Shown in pieces: positions 47,749-60,104 of a stretch of 64,000 bases of DNA. The translations under genes were made by a program, and so were the position numbers. The notes below the pieces were generated by a model. It had not been told where the DNA came from. It did not search any database and was given only the letters and a program-made list of their open reading frames with translations. This DNA is from Ditylenchus dipsaci (taxonomy: Eukaryota > Nematoda > Chromadorea > Rhabditida > Anguinidae): NCBI GenBank assembly GCA_004194705.1, contig SADC01001387.1:124001-188000 (forward strand), read 5' to 3'. Each line of letters opens with the position of its first letter. Position 1 is the stretch's first letter.

Positions 47749-48589
47749 GATCATTCAATGATGGAGCCAGCTGCTCCACAGCTGACCATGAAAAGTAAGT
47801 GTTGCTACCAAGATCGCGTTAAATTCTTCACGTTTTCTCTAGAATTTAATTTTATTTCCAGTATTTTTGTGGGTTGCGGGTTTCGTGCTAAAATATCTAG
47901 ACCAAAAGTCACTATTGATTGGGCTGGCAACGCATGTCAAAAAGCTTGAGTTGTAGAAAGTTTAGCTTTTTTCTAACGGTTTTAGCAGTTCGGTGAGCCC
48001 AGGGTGACAAAGGCTAAATGTGGGAGGCCGAAAAGAGCCCTATTTTACATAAAGACAGTTTTTTCTTGTCCACCTTTTTGATTTTTTGGATTATGGTCAG
48101 ACAATGATAATAAATTAAAAGGAAAATGTGCGATTTTTAACCTGCGATGTCGACCCAATAAAATCCTGACAGTTTTGATGTTAACTTTAAACTATTCCAG
48201 CTGCATTGCGTGGTCTGTCAATGGTTTCTGCAAGTCTACCCACTACAGTTTACAAATAAAACAAGAAGTATGCTCTAGAGCTTGCAACTATTGTTAACTG
48301 ATTCATAGTTTAGTGTGATTTTGTTTAGGCAGCATAAATTTTTTGCAATAGTAGTTTTTCAAACAAACAGTTTTATAATGTGTACAATTTACCATCGAAA
48401 TTCAAGTCTGAGGAGAAGCAGATGAGTAAAACCGTTTAAAACAAAATTGACGGCAAGATGCGGAAAAAAGTTTTAATGGCATAAAAAAAGTAAAAAAAAG
48501 AAACAAAAAAAAAGAAAAAAAGTTTTGCATTTTTTTTAAATAAAAAATCTTCACAAATTTCAATATTGATTGACGCGTAAATCCTACCC

Positions 48590-49020
48590 TCTGCTGCTCT
48601 CTTAATTTTTACCAACGAGTAAATAAGAACAAATGTAGAGACGCGGCGAAGAAAGAGACAGACACAAACACCACTGCTTTTTTGTCTGTCTCGCTGAATG
48701 TAAAGCGACAAAAGCTGTGCCGCTGGTGTAAAGAGGGCAGAGAAGTAAAGACACAAAACCAGAGAGTAACACCAGCAGCAGCAGCCGACGCCAGCAGAAT
48801 AACAAAGGGTAGCCCGAGTCATTGCACACGCACAAACACTCTGCACCCCACCTACTGCTTGGCGTCCGCAGTTGCAAAAGGAGGCGCCAGCGCTGGGGCT
48901 TGTTTGCTGGGAAAGGGCAGATGCGACCGACTTGTTTCCGAATGAGTGGGGAGAGGAAGGAGACATTTCTTTGAACAGACGCCGGCGCTCGCGCCTCTTT
49001 CTGCCTGGTAACCAATTTGG
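48590..49020. promoter_or_regulatory. GC-richer block, possible promoter or 5' exon
   Basis: GC content is clearly above the neighbours, with CGCCGGCGCTCGCGCC near 48980 and a CAGCAGCAG run near 48775. Open frames exist on both strands (176 codons minus, 87 plus) but are Ser/Cys-rich without domain. The BED-MADF-BESS gene 2.7 kb downstream starts just after a splice acceptor, so it needs a 5' UTR exon; this block is a reasonable place for it. No direct evidence. Confidence 0.25.
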
Positions 49021-51148
49021 TGTGGTAGCTGGAAAGTAGTTGCTAGATTTTACTTGCTGGCTGAGACATCAGGCTATAGGCGAAAATGTACTGGATTCAC
49101 TCGGACTGTTTTTTTATTATTTGAGTGAAACCCATAAGCGGTTTTTCACTTGGAAGAATATATAATTTGGCTTTGCTGATGTGTGTGAGGGCTATTTAGA
49201 CTGCTTCATTATTTCGGCACGGTCTACTAGGCAGATCTCAAACGAAACTTTTGTCAAAATGTTTTCGTTAGTTCGGTAGTTGCTAAATCCTCTATCTTTT
49301 ATGTCCCATTTATTTATCCACTGTTTCATCAATAACTTTCTTTAAAGGTATACCAAAAGTAATAGCCGGTGAGTGTTGGACATGGCATACTGCAGTAGTT
49401 GGTAGTTTTTTCTTTTCGGCGTTAGGCGGTATTTTTGTTTTCGCTTCGGACAATTTCTTGCAACCCATCAATTTTTTTTCAGTCATATTTAACAGGAAAT
49501 GTTTACAGGGGCATCAGTTGCAATGGTTGAGCTGACCGGTTCGTCATCGTCGAATCCAGCGAGGGTTAGTCCAATCTTGTTCGAATAAAATTCTCAGCTG
49601 TTTTTCGAAGCAAAAACTCTTAAAGTTTCGGAAATCGTAGTTTCATAAAAAAACTCAGTATTTTAAATGAATTTTTTGCAATAAAAAGAATCTAAAACCA
49701 CCAAAAACTCATATTGGACGTTATTAAATGTCAGAAATTTGTCAATATGAATATCAATATGAACCGCGAGGTTTTGACTCTGGCTGATATCGGCTTTGAA
49801 TCATGGTGCTGTAAGTGCTTTCAAGTCTTTCCTCAAATAATTCTGGTTCTAGCTAGTCGATATCCTTTATCAAGCAGTGCGCTCGAATCAAACACTCGCG
49901 CTACTTAGACACAAGTCACTCAAAAATCCCGAACTGCAAAAGAAACAGCAAGGGACGTGTGGAGGGTGACATTTGATGTCATTTTGTGAAACTCATCAAC
50001 CCTTTTTTACTTCGAAATACATATTTTTTACTCCACTGACTTGCTGCTGATTACTTGGAATGCTTCATTGCTGTGGTGTGGCACGTCGGCGCGAGGATAC
50101 GTCGAAACGTATAGCAATTACGTTTGATTATTTTTGATTTTGCCGATTTTTTTAAATTTTCTCATTTTGTGTAGAAACCGCAGTTCTTGATAGGGAGTTA
50201 TTATATTGGGGTCTTTTTATTAGCAGAGACTAGGCCTGGAGCCACTATATTGGGGGTTATTTATCATGATTCAAGATTTAACTAACAAAATCGAACTCAG
50301 GGGCTGCTATATTCGAGGGCCACTATATCGGTGGGGGGGGGGGCACTATATCGATGTTTGACTGCACCAGAGTCTCTCGAATAGCTCTACATGTTAACTT
50401 ATTTTTCAATCCACCATAAAACTGAAATTTTTGTGGTCGATCTCGAGATTTTTAGTGTCCAACCAAAGAACATGTAGAGCAATCGGTAGAGCTCGTGGGA
50501 GTTAAGAAAACGCAAAAAACAGCTTTGCGTAATATTTTTTTCAGTCTGAGATATAGTTCCTCAAATTGTCGAGTGTCGAGCTATTGGTAATATGGTAATT
50601 TAAACCGTTTTCTATTTGAATGCAACGCATTCACAATTTTTGCTTTAAAGCATTTCGTCTCTGACTTTGCTGGCATATCTGAAGACAATTTCGACTGTTT
50701 CACTAGATCGTGGGTGCAGCTTCAAAGATACGAACAAAAATTTTATCGAAAGAAATCTGTATGCGTCAATTTGGTTTTTGTCTAAATCTTTTACTAAATT
50801 CTTATGAATACCATTGTACCCTCACAAATCATAGCATCACAAATCATAGGTCATAGCATGCTGCAGTAATTGATAGTTATTTTTTGTACGTTTAACACTT
50901 AAATGGCTGACCATTTAGGACAGCCCGGATCATCCACCTTTTTGATTAATTTTCGGAACTTTTTCGTAAAATTTGTTTACAGCACCTGTGACCACTTATG
51001 GTAAAGTATGGGGCTTGTTTTGTCCATGATGGCTGTCCATGGCTGTCATAGTTTTAAGTGAAAACTAGGGTTCCTGAAAAAAATATTATCACCGGTGTTT
51101 TCAGCAGCCTTAGTGAAAATCCAATACTTATTTTGGCGGTAATTAAAA

Positions 51149-51396
51149 TTTTGACGCTAGTAGCGAATACCCCCCCCCCAACGATTTTCACTTTTTTTAC
51201 TTTAGTAAAAAGTACCCAAATTTATGTCCCAGACCCCGAAAAATATGCGTAAACTCTTTATTAGTCACAACTTCCGTCGCTGGCCTACCCCAAGCCTAAG
51301 GCTAACCCTAAACTTGTTGTTTGCAAGGGAAGTTACAGCAATTTTATAAGGTCGGATTCTTGGGGGGATGGGGGGTATTTGCTACTAGCGCCGAAA
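51149..51396. mobile_element. G-run MITE
   Basis: Ends GACGCTAGTAGCGAATAC followed by a C9 run, and a G run followed by GTATTTGCTACTAGCGCC. The terminal words match the family at 15590-16510. Confidence 0.7.
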
Positions 51397-51703
51397 TTTT
51401 TAAAAGGCATAAAGGCTGTATCACACAAAAAGTGAATGATGCCATTTATTTGAAGAATAGCTCACTAACACGAAAATGTTGAAAATGGTTTTATCGACTG
51501 GGGCCCATCGCATAGATGAACTCCATCTTTTTGTTATGCATGCTTTTTTCATGCATTCAGAGTCACTTTGGAGTGATTTGTGTCTCAAGTAATATATAGG
51601 CATTTTATAGTACCTGCATGTTAATTGAAAGCTGCATTTTTCTAACTGTTTGGATACTTATCACAAATTTTAGTTGACCACCACGTACTAAAGCTACTAA
51701 ATT

Positions 51704-54700
51704 ATGGCGGCCAATGTGATCAAAATCAAACGCAACCCAATCACTGGCCTGAGTCAAGCAGTGAGTATTGCTAGTGGATCTACAAAAGCTATCTCAGAGA
51801 TTTGGAATCACTTCGCCAAACTTGGCAATGACCAAGTGCGCTGCTGCAACTGTGGCATGGAGATGCCTCAAGGAGCCAACAGCACCACCAAGACTATGTG
51901 GTGCCATCTAATGTACAAACACAAGAATATATACTCCAGTACTAGGCACTACTACATCAAACAACTCCAAAAGAATTCTATCAGACATGCAAACAAAGCC
52001 AAAGCAAATGATCTTGCTAGTGCAGAAATTTCGGGTGAAATTGTTGACTATCAGAAGACCACTGACCAACTTTTACATGAATTTGATGATGAGGATTTTG
52101 AAGAGGTAACTTCTGTTCAAAGTCATTCACAGAAAAAGTCATTTTTGCAACACTTTCTCTACAGAAACAATGGTGATTGATCCGTGCTAATTCATAAAAT
52201 TTATTTTACGGAACGGTATCAATATTAGATAGTATGTACAGGCCCGCGCAAAAATTCATGACGAAAATTTTTTAAAATGATTTTTAATGTTTGTCACACT
52301 CCTGTGATTTTTTGATTGACACGTAAAACTTTAAAACTAAATTACAGCATTTGAAAACGCGTTTATGAAATTGCTGTTTAGAATAGTTCATGATAGATTA
52401 AAAGAGAATTTCTCAAAAACTTTGTGTAATGAAATGCTATACTAAAAAAGTTTACTGAATAGCCTGCTTTGTTATTCATCTTTGAAATTCTGTTTGCAGG
52501 ACAATTTGGACAGTTTCATGCCTCCAGAAGATCAGTTTAGTGACTTCAGCCCGAATAATTACACTCAAAAGGTCAATGGTGAAGGGGATAGCAGCAGCCA
52601 GTCATCTCCACACACAAACAAACCAGCCTACCACTCACCCACCCCATTAAAGACGGTTTTTGTAAGCCTTTTTTATAAGAAAAACTCGAAAAACCCGCGC
52701 CATCCTAATTTTTTCCATCGCCGTCCTGCATTTTAACCATATTTTTCATTATGGACAGCTTTTTTTATTTTACAACAAATAATCAGTTTTAATTTTTATA
52801 CTTAATTTTCGGGCGACCGTCCAAGTTTTCTTTCATTTTTATTTCAAAAAAATGAAGGACGGCGCGGTCACTATGCTGCCTACAGCTGCGTTGATCCAGA
52901 GTCTAAAAAGTTTTGCGACGTCGCCAACTTTCCTGTATCTTTGACCAAGACAATAGAGTTGAAAAGCGCGGAATCTCTTGTTTTGAATTTTTTTAACTCT
53001 GACAATGATACGTTTAACTCACACGAGCAAAATTTACCAATTACCTTTTTAGATATACAGTGTCTGTCTTTTTGCAAACAATTAAGCGAATTAAAAAGTC
53101 AAAAAAAATCCTTTGGCATAATTTTTAAAACTTTCATATGCAAACACAGGCATTCTATATTCCAAAATCTTGCTTTCGTTTACTTTCGAAAAGCATAATC
53201 TGTGCTAAAAAACCTTTAAAATTCCTGTCTGCCAAATTATTGTCAACCATTGAAAAGGATAAGAGTTAAATTTTCAGGTTGTAATATCTCACTATGGCGA
53301 GAAAAATAAAAAATTTATGAAATTCTTGTCAAGGAAACAAACGCAAATAAATTTCAACTAAAAAAGAACCTAAAAACTTTGAGCGAAAAAATTCAAAAAC
53401 TGCACCAGCATTTTTTAATATACGCCGCATTTTTTCTGCAAACTACTTTATTAGTAAAATTTCAGAAAATAGAAAGAGACGCAACAGAGTCACCGAAACC
53501 AATGGAACTTGCTGATATCTCTGGAACAACTTGCAACAAAGAAGCCAAGGATATTTTTAACCTAAGATTGCTAAAATAGTAGGCACTCATCCCGCACTCT
53601 ACGACCACAACCACAAAGGTAATTTTTCGTTTCTTTTCGACTGTATCAGTCCGATAAAATAATTTTTAACTATGTAAATCTTAACTGTAGCTTTGACGAT
53701 ATCGTTTAAAATAGTGTAAAAATTAGATAGACTCTAAAAATTACCCGAATTGAAAGCCAGCAACCGAAAATTTTACAAAGTTGTAAGGTCTGATTAAAAA
53801 AAGTCTTATTTAGGCTACAAGTCTAACGAAATCCGGATTAAAGAGTGGTACGAAGTTGCACAAGCTGTAGGACAACCAGGCAATAATTTTAAAAAATTCA
53901 ATTTGGATCCTAACTAAACACTTTCGGTTTAGTAGAGTTTGCTCGCATCAGATGGAAGACTTTGAGAGATCGCTTCAAGAAAGAATGTAGAAAACAGCAG
54001 CAAAGCAACGAGCCAAGTCAGTGGCTACACTTTGCTGATATGATGTTTTTAGCCCCGTTTGTTCGTGACCGTCCATGGTAATACACAAAATTCTAAAAAA
54101 ATTATTTAAAAAAATATAAATAACTAGAAATGCTAAAAAACGATATTTATGACGAAAATGACTTAAATACGCCGCTTTCCAAAATTGTATTTTGACCGCT
54201 TCTTGACAGTATGAAACATGTTTTTTTAGGTGGAGGAAGGACATTTTTAGAAAAAAAAATTGACCGAAATTTGACTCTTTGCTTTTGTCCTCCAAAGAGT
54301 GATTTGCCTTAAATTAAGGTATTCTAAGTCATTTTGGTTACCGCAGCTAGGCGAAAATTCGATTATTGGTCCCGCTCGGATTTGAGTCTGCGCGCTCATC
54401 TCTAAGCCTTCAATACTAAGGCTTGGAAGGTTATGATTGAGATGCGCACATATACATACCCAAGACCTCAATCATTAATCTTTCAAGCCATTGCAGAGGA
54501 GATCAGGGCTTGGAATCCTAATGTTCAGATTCAAATCACTCGAAAGTGACTATAAAATCGTATGTATACAGAGTTTGCTTATGCGGTAGGCTCTAGCTTA
54601 AAAAACTTTCTTCAAATTCTATTTTTTAATCTACATACAGTCGAGTCCCGCATTAGTGTTCACCTAAGGGACCGACCTCAGGTGTACACTAATGCCGGTT

Positions 54701-57319
54701 TACACTAAAGCGAATTTTTTTTGTCGAAGCTATGGCTAGCTGTACACTAAATCGGGAGAAACCGAGAAAGCATTTCCTTTATTTAACCAAACTTTTATTC
54801 CGACAGACAAAAGAATTAGTGGATAACAACAAAATAATCATCGATATTCTTTTACCGTATTTCTTGTAATTTAGCCACCGGGCTAAATTTTCCGGATGCC
54901 CAAAAATGTGAAATTGTAAATCGAAAATGGCCTTTACTCTGAAGTTCTAGTCGAAAAGTAGGGGGCTTAATTAGAGGGGAGGGGCTAAATCAGAGAAAAT
55001 ACGGTATTTTAATTTCTGCACTCGCTCCTTGGCCAACATGTCGTCGAATTTGCTGCATTTCGGTGTCTATGCTTCGGTTCACACAAAATTTCAGAGGGAA
55101 AAATCAAATGAAACAATTTTCCGTTAAAAACCTAAACAACACAAGCCTTACGAAAACCTAAACAACAAACAACAATATGTGTTAACAACGCAACAATGTT
55201 GTAGTACCACTATATTCCTACATTTTAAGCTCAATATTTCCTATAAAAAGTTTACCAAAAAAAAGTTCTAGGCTCAAGAGCCATAGCTTGGTGTTTTAGG
55301 AGCCAAAAAAGTTATGGCTCCTAAGCCTATAACTTTTTGGTATCTAAACCTTTTCTGGTCATTTTGTGCTTAAACGGTAGTTAAGTGCATGAACTACAAC
55401 ACTGAAAATAAATCATTAGCTTATGTTACAAAAAATATTCGAAAAACGCTGAAAATATGTCAAAAAAATATGTCATTTTATACCGTATTTTCTCTATTAA
55501 TTACCCCGGGGTAATTATTTTTCAACCCCAAAAAATCGGAAAAAAATTATTTTGATTTTGAAATTTCCGGGTGCTCAACCAAAATCTAAAAATTGGAATC
55601 AACTAAGATCGTGGTGATTAAGAAAACGCAAAAAACAGATTTGCAAAATAAGTTATTTGAGCTGAGATATAGGGTGCCTATGGGGGGTAATTAATAGAGA
55701 GGGGGTAATTATTAGAGAGGGGTAATAAATAGAGAAAATAGGGTAGCTCTTGGCTCTTAAATTTTTTTCTCGAAAAGCTCTTATATCTTGCCAGCAAATC
55801 CACCGAGAAAAGATTGATCAGTATAAACTTGTAGGAAAATTCCTCAGCTGCAACCCTGTAACAAAAAAATTAGAAAATGTTATCAAAAAAGGTAAAAAAA
55901 CTGCTTTTGAAGTGAGAAAGAGGCGAAAATGGGGTGCACATCACTGCTTTTAACTACCTGTTTAGGTATTCGAGCAACGGACAAATAGTATAAGTACACT
56001 AAAGTGGAACTCGACTGTACTCTTTTTAGTTACTCTTGATTTGGCTTTGGGAGACAAAGGCAAAAAGTCAAATTTAAGGCAAAAAGTTTTTTCGAAAAAT
56101 GTCCGTCCCCGTGTTAAAAACATGTTTTTTACGCGGGGATTCTCGAAAAAGTGGTCAATATACTAATATACTGTATCTGGGGAGGCGACAAAGAAACTGT
56201 AGTCAAAAAACCTCAATTAGATTTTTAACTTCGACCTATTGATTGTTTATAGCACTGACGACTCGCATCTGATGGATGACTCCATGAACTGGAACTATGA
56301 AAGCTTCAACAGTCAGTCTACTGAAAGTCACAAAAGCAATAGAGCCCAAAGAGAGTATTTGGGCAGTGGAAACAGCACCAACTACATCCTAGACTTTGCC
56401 ATGAATGTGGTCGCCAATGGCAAATCCCCAGTTTCTGCAGTTTCGCCTGAATGCAACTTTGAAGAAGCTCCAAGACCCAAGGCACAGACCAGCACGAAAA
56501 AGAATAATAATAATAATGGCAATATTAAAATAGTGAATGCACAGCCACTGTGACCACCACTCTCGAAAAGCCTTTCAAGTTTGAAAACTTTTACGAAAAA
56601 GACCAAAACAGAGGAAACACTGAATTGGCTGATCAAGAAGGCTTTCAGAGCAGGAAACGAATGTATAACCAAAGTAATGGAAGAGAACTTGCTATGGAAG
56701 AGCTGCAGGAAACTGGAGCTTTTTGGAATGAGAGGTGAGCCAACACTGATTTTCAAACTAGTTTTAGATCATAGATAAGGTCTAATTCTAATAGTCAACG
56801 ACCGGCTAACAATCAAGGCGCAACAAACACTATCCCAGCTAGTTCAATCATGTTCAAACCTTTCATCCTAAATTTCAGATTTTCGGTGATGGTGACCTCA
56901 TTATTTTTTCAAGCACCAAATAATTAGTCAGCTTCACACTGAAATTTCGGAACTATAAACAGCAATCTAAATTCTATTTGTTTCAGATCAGACCACTACC
57001 CAAACAATTTAATCAACTCCTACTCCAGTCCAAATACCGGCAATATTCAGTCATTTGAAGCGTCCAGCAGTCACTTCAACCAGCGAAATAGTGCATCCAG
57101 CTCCAGCCTTAACACAGCAGCCAGTGCCTCTACTATTTCCAACAATAACATCGCCCGAAACACAACAAGCAACATTAACAAAGTAGACGAAGAAGAGGAT
57201 GAGCTCTTTTGCAAGATCATGCTTAAAAACTTAAAAAGATGAGTGAACACCAGAAGGAAAAGTGTAAAGCTAAAGTGCTTGATCTACTCGTGCAGTTCCA
57301 GTATGGGGTCATATCTTAA
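51704..57319 (+). CDS. BED zinc finger - MADF - BESS nuclear protein (three missing bases)
   Basis: Probable DNA-binding transcriptional regulator. A 5' UTR acceptor ends at 51673; ATG at 51704. Exons: 51704-52105, 52500-52661, 53466-53618, 53814-53879, 53933-54077, 56253-56734, 56987-57319. Exon 1 holds a BED finger: IWNHFAKLGNDQVRCCNCGM, then MWCHLMYKH (C-x2-C, H-x4-H). The MADF domain spans exons 3-5: IVGTHPALYDHNHK, YKSNEIRIKEWYEVAQAVGQ, then RWKTLRDRFKKECRK. The tail is Ser/Asn-rich and ends in a BESS motif, DELFCKIMLKNLK then SEHQKEKCKAKVLDLL, that binds partner proteins in this family. Phases agree if one A is added in exon 3 (near 53565), exon 6 (near 56527) and exon 7 (near 57237). 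The intron 53880-53932 begins with GC. BED, MADF and BESS all occur in transposon-derived regulators. Confidence 0.85.
52662..53465. other. Intron 2 of the BED-MADF-BESS gene
   Basis: Contains an open stretch (52880-53198, plus) with SLVLNFFNSDNDTFNSHE, but no consensus donor keeps it in phase with exons 2 and 3. Short GGACGGCGCGG and CGCGCCATCC words suggest an old inverted-repeat element. Confidence 0.3.
54375..54625. repeat. R1 dispersed repeat, diverged copy
   Basis: GCGCGCTCATCTCTAAGCC, GAGATGCGCACATATACATA and CAAATCACTCGAAAGTGACT mark a decayed copy inside the BED-MADF-BESS intron. Confidence 0.6.
54855..55004. mobile_element. CCGTATTT-family MITE, nested
   Basis: CCGTATTTCTTGTAATTTAG and complement ending GAGAAAATACGG, with TA on both sides and the shared interior ATGGCCTTTACTCTGAA. 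Confidence 0.8.
55483..55743. mobile_element. CCGTATTT-family MITE, nested
   Basis: CCGTATTTTCTCTATTAATT, inner palindrome ATTACCCCGGGGTAAT, and right end AATAGAGAAAATAGGG with TA flanks. Confidence 0.8.
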
Positions 57320-57376
57320 CTTTGTGGATATATATATTAACTAAAACTCTTCTTTTACTTACAATTTATTTATATT

Positions 57377-57382
57377 AATAAA
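57377..57382 (+). terminator. Polyadenylation signal AATAAA
   Basis: AATAAA lies 58 nt after the corrected stop of the BED-MADF-BESS gene, in a short AT-rich 3' UTR. Confidence 0.6.
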
Positions 57383-58404
57383 AAATTATTCGGTTTTTTT
57401 TAATTTATGGCTCATTTATAAACGTTGTAGTTGGAAAAAATGTTTTATAAAGGCGCTTTACGCCAACAACAACGCCAATGACGACTACAATGACACAACG
57501 AACTATTTGTAAAAAAATTATCAGAGGTTTTAAATACATCTAATGGATCGGTGTGACTAAGAATTGAAATTATAAAAGAATTATAAAAGTTATAATAAAA
57601 GTTAAAAATTATAAAAGAATTGATAAGACTTGAAATTATAAATTTTACTTACGGGTGCACACCTTAATGCTTGTTTTCGATTTGATTGTAACAACAATAA
57701 AGTCTAACTGTCAGGCAGCAAAGAAGCAAGTCAATAAAATAGAGAGGCTCAGTGGCAATGTAAACCTTATGCTTCTGGATTTGTATATGCTTTTGGATTG
57801 ATTACTATATTTTGATGCTAATTTGTATTAAATCGCAAAATTAAGGCAGTTGCGGATAATAAAGCAATGCTGAAAATGATTCTTATCGATTCATCAGTAC
57901 TTTTCGGCCTGCTCGATGAAAATGGGGTAAAAAATAAAGTGTGCACCAGGGTTGCAGCTGACATCTGATATCTGATTCTGATTTTTTTTAAAAAATCAGC
58001 TGCATGATACATTATTTGCTTTTATTTCTGGTATTTTATAAATATATTTTTGAAAAAGTATCTTTTTCCTTTCACCGCAATGTATTTATTTCACAGCGTA
58101 CTATATCGTCTGTCATCAGTTTCATCGGAATTGTTTGGATTTCACTATTCCATCACAGGAACTCCAGCTTGAGTTTAAATTGGGTCATGTTAAAGTTTAA
58201 TTCGAGTAACTATTGAGCATTAAAAACGACGACCTAGTACCTTAACATGATCCTATTTAAAGCTTAACCTTACCCAATTTAAACTTTAATTTTGCTCTAA
58301 TTAAAATTTAACCTGACTCAATTTAAACTTGGATTTTTTCCAATTTAAACATTAATTTCACCCAATTTAAACTTGGATCTTACCCAATTTAAGCTTCAAA
58401 AAGT

Positions 58405-58475
58405 AGGTCAGTTACCAGGCGGAACCGAACTTTTGCATCAGTGATGAACATCCACAGGCTTGCCCACTAGGCTAG
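58405..58475 (-). repeat. tRNA-like module
   Basis: Minus strand: A-box-like TAGCCTAGTGGGCAAGCC and B-box-like AAGTTCGGTTCCGCC at the right spacing. The acceptor stem does not pair. It sits at the edge of the AATTTAAAC word array. Confidence 0.35.
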
Positions 58476-58704
58476 CATGTCTTTTTCAATATTCGAGTTC
58501 ATGCATGGGCTATATATCAGTATGACTGTTTCTACAATCCTAATTTTATAGAGCTTCTACCAAAAGTTATTTATTTTGTTATGATTAGAAAGCAGTTCAG
58601 GTTCAAATAGCACTATAAAAAAAAGAATAGTTAGTGTAACTGCGTAAAAAGGGTTGTAAAAAGGGACCGGTAAAAAAGGGCCAGTCAAAATGGTTGTGTA
58701 AGGT

Positions 58705-58845
58705 ACACGGTCAATTCACCTCCAGGACAATTCGCCTCTCGGTACAATTCACCTTCAGGAAAATTCGCCTCCGGGACAATTCGCATCCGGGAAAATTTAA
58801 CTTCAGGAAAATTCGCCCCCCGGGCCAATTCGCCTCCGATTACAT
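58705..58845. repeat. Short-word array (CAATTCGCCTCCGGGA type)
   Basis: About eight diverged units of AATTCGCCTCCGGGACA over 140 bp (for example GACAATTCGCCTCTCGG and GAAAATTCGCCTCCGGG). Confidence 0.75.
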
Positions 58846-60104
58846 TTTTTATTTCCTGTTCAGTCTGTCCATTCACTCCATGAACAATAAGCTTATTCTT
58901 AGTTTGTATTTTTGCAGTTAAGGTAATGTTGTAGTTGTATTGCAATCTGAGAATGCTGCTTTTTGTTCACAATAACTTGCCTTGTTTGAATAATTGTTAA
59001 ATTTTTGAATAAAAAAGTTGCCTATTTCTGATATCTGATTATCCGACTTTTTTTGACATCTGATATCTGGTTCTGATTTTTTTTCACAGTCAGCTGCACC
59101 CTGGTGTGCACCCAGAAGGAATTTGAACCAGAAAAATCGAAGATACGTATATAAAGTTTTCTCTTTGTTCAAGGCTAACCATACAAATCCGGTTCGGAGT
59201 GGCCTTATATCGAGAGTCTCTTATTGCAGTCAGTGATGGACAAAGGTGGCCTTATTTCGAGTGTTGACTGTGCTAGAATTTTTTTGAAAAAGTACAGATC
59301 GCAGCACCGACTAAAGTTTTGTCGATATTAGAACAAGAATTAGATCTCTTACATTGATACCAGTTTGACATTCACTCCTTCTCCTGTTCACACCTTCATT
59401 CGGTTGAAGATGGCTAATTTAGAGCATTGACTTATCTATTTTAAATACTTCGGATATTTTTTGCAAATGTTATTTTTCTGAATGTGTAAATTAAAACAAG
59501 GAGCTCACATATTTTGCAACGAATGTGTAAAAAATAGTGAGACAGCTGAAAAAAAAAAACCAATAAAAAATATAATCAGAATCTCAAGTTGGGATTCTCA
59601 ACTCAATTTGGAGCATAAAACAAATAGAAACAATGAAAATTTTTCTCAAGCAAATCTAGGCAAGCACTTTTCTATTGTCTGAGAATATACAATTGTTGAA
59701 ACAAGCACATCAATGGCTGCGAAAATAACATTGTATGGACCAGTATAAGTTGCAATTGTCACAGAAAAAACCTAAACAACAAATAAACTTTACGCCAGTT
59801 TATAAAAACCTCACCTTGTAAAAAGCCAAAGCCAACAGTTGAGGCAAAAAGCTTAGAAAAAATTCCAAAAGTATGAATATTATGCAAACTTTGTTAAACT
59901 AAATAGGATACTGTCGAGACTCGATACAACGACACCCCAAAAAGGGAACAATCTTCAAAATCGGAATCTTTGTTAGACTGACTTAAAACGGTTTTGCGGT
60001 TCTGGCTTTGTGAACGGACATTGTCGAACTCAATATTTTGCGGACCAACATTAGCTATCCGATTTTTGCGGAATGACATGGTGGATAATTACGGATAATT
60101 ACGG

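Larger units (their letters stand above)
47749..51673. other. Intergenic: repeats and a GC-richer block
   Basis: After the astacin stop no further coding exon is supported. Contents: an A/T-rich stretch, the GC-richer block at 48590-49020, a pogo-like terminus (CACTATATCGATGTTTGACTG, about 50338-50366) with G run, the G-run MITE 51149-51396, and an R1 fragment at 51465-51600. Confidence 0.4.
54637..56017. mobile_element. Pogo-like element in the BED-MADF-BESS intron
   Basis: CAGTCGAGTCCCGCATTAGT at the left and (complement) CAGTCGAGTTCCACTTTAGT at the right, with TA on both sides. GTGTACACTAA-type words follow the left terminus. Two CCGTATTT-family MITEs are nested inside. A 67-codon Lys-rich open frame (55750-55953: YKLVGKFLSCNPVTKKLEN) could be a transposase scrap but was not identified. 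Confidence 0.8.

Noticed and set aside
48436..49015. 176- and 137-codon minus-strand frames
   Set aside because: Ser/Cys-rich, overlapping each other in different frames, in a GC-richer block; no domain or splice support.
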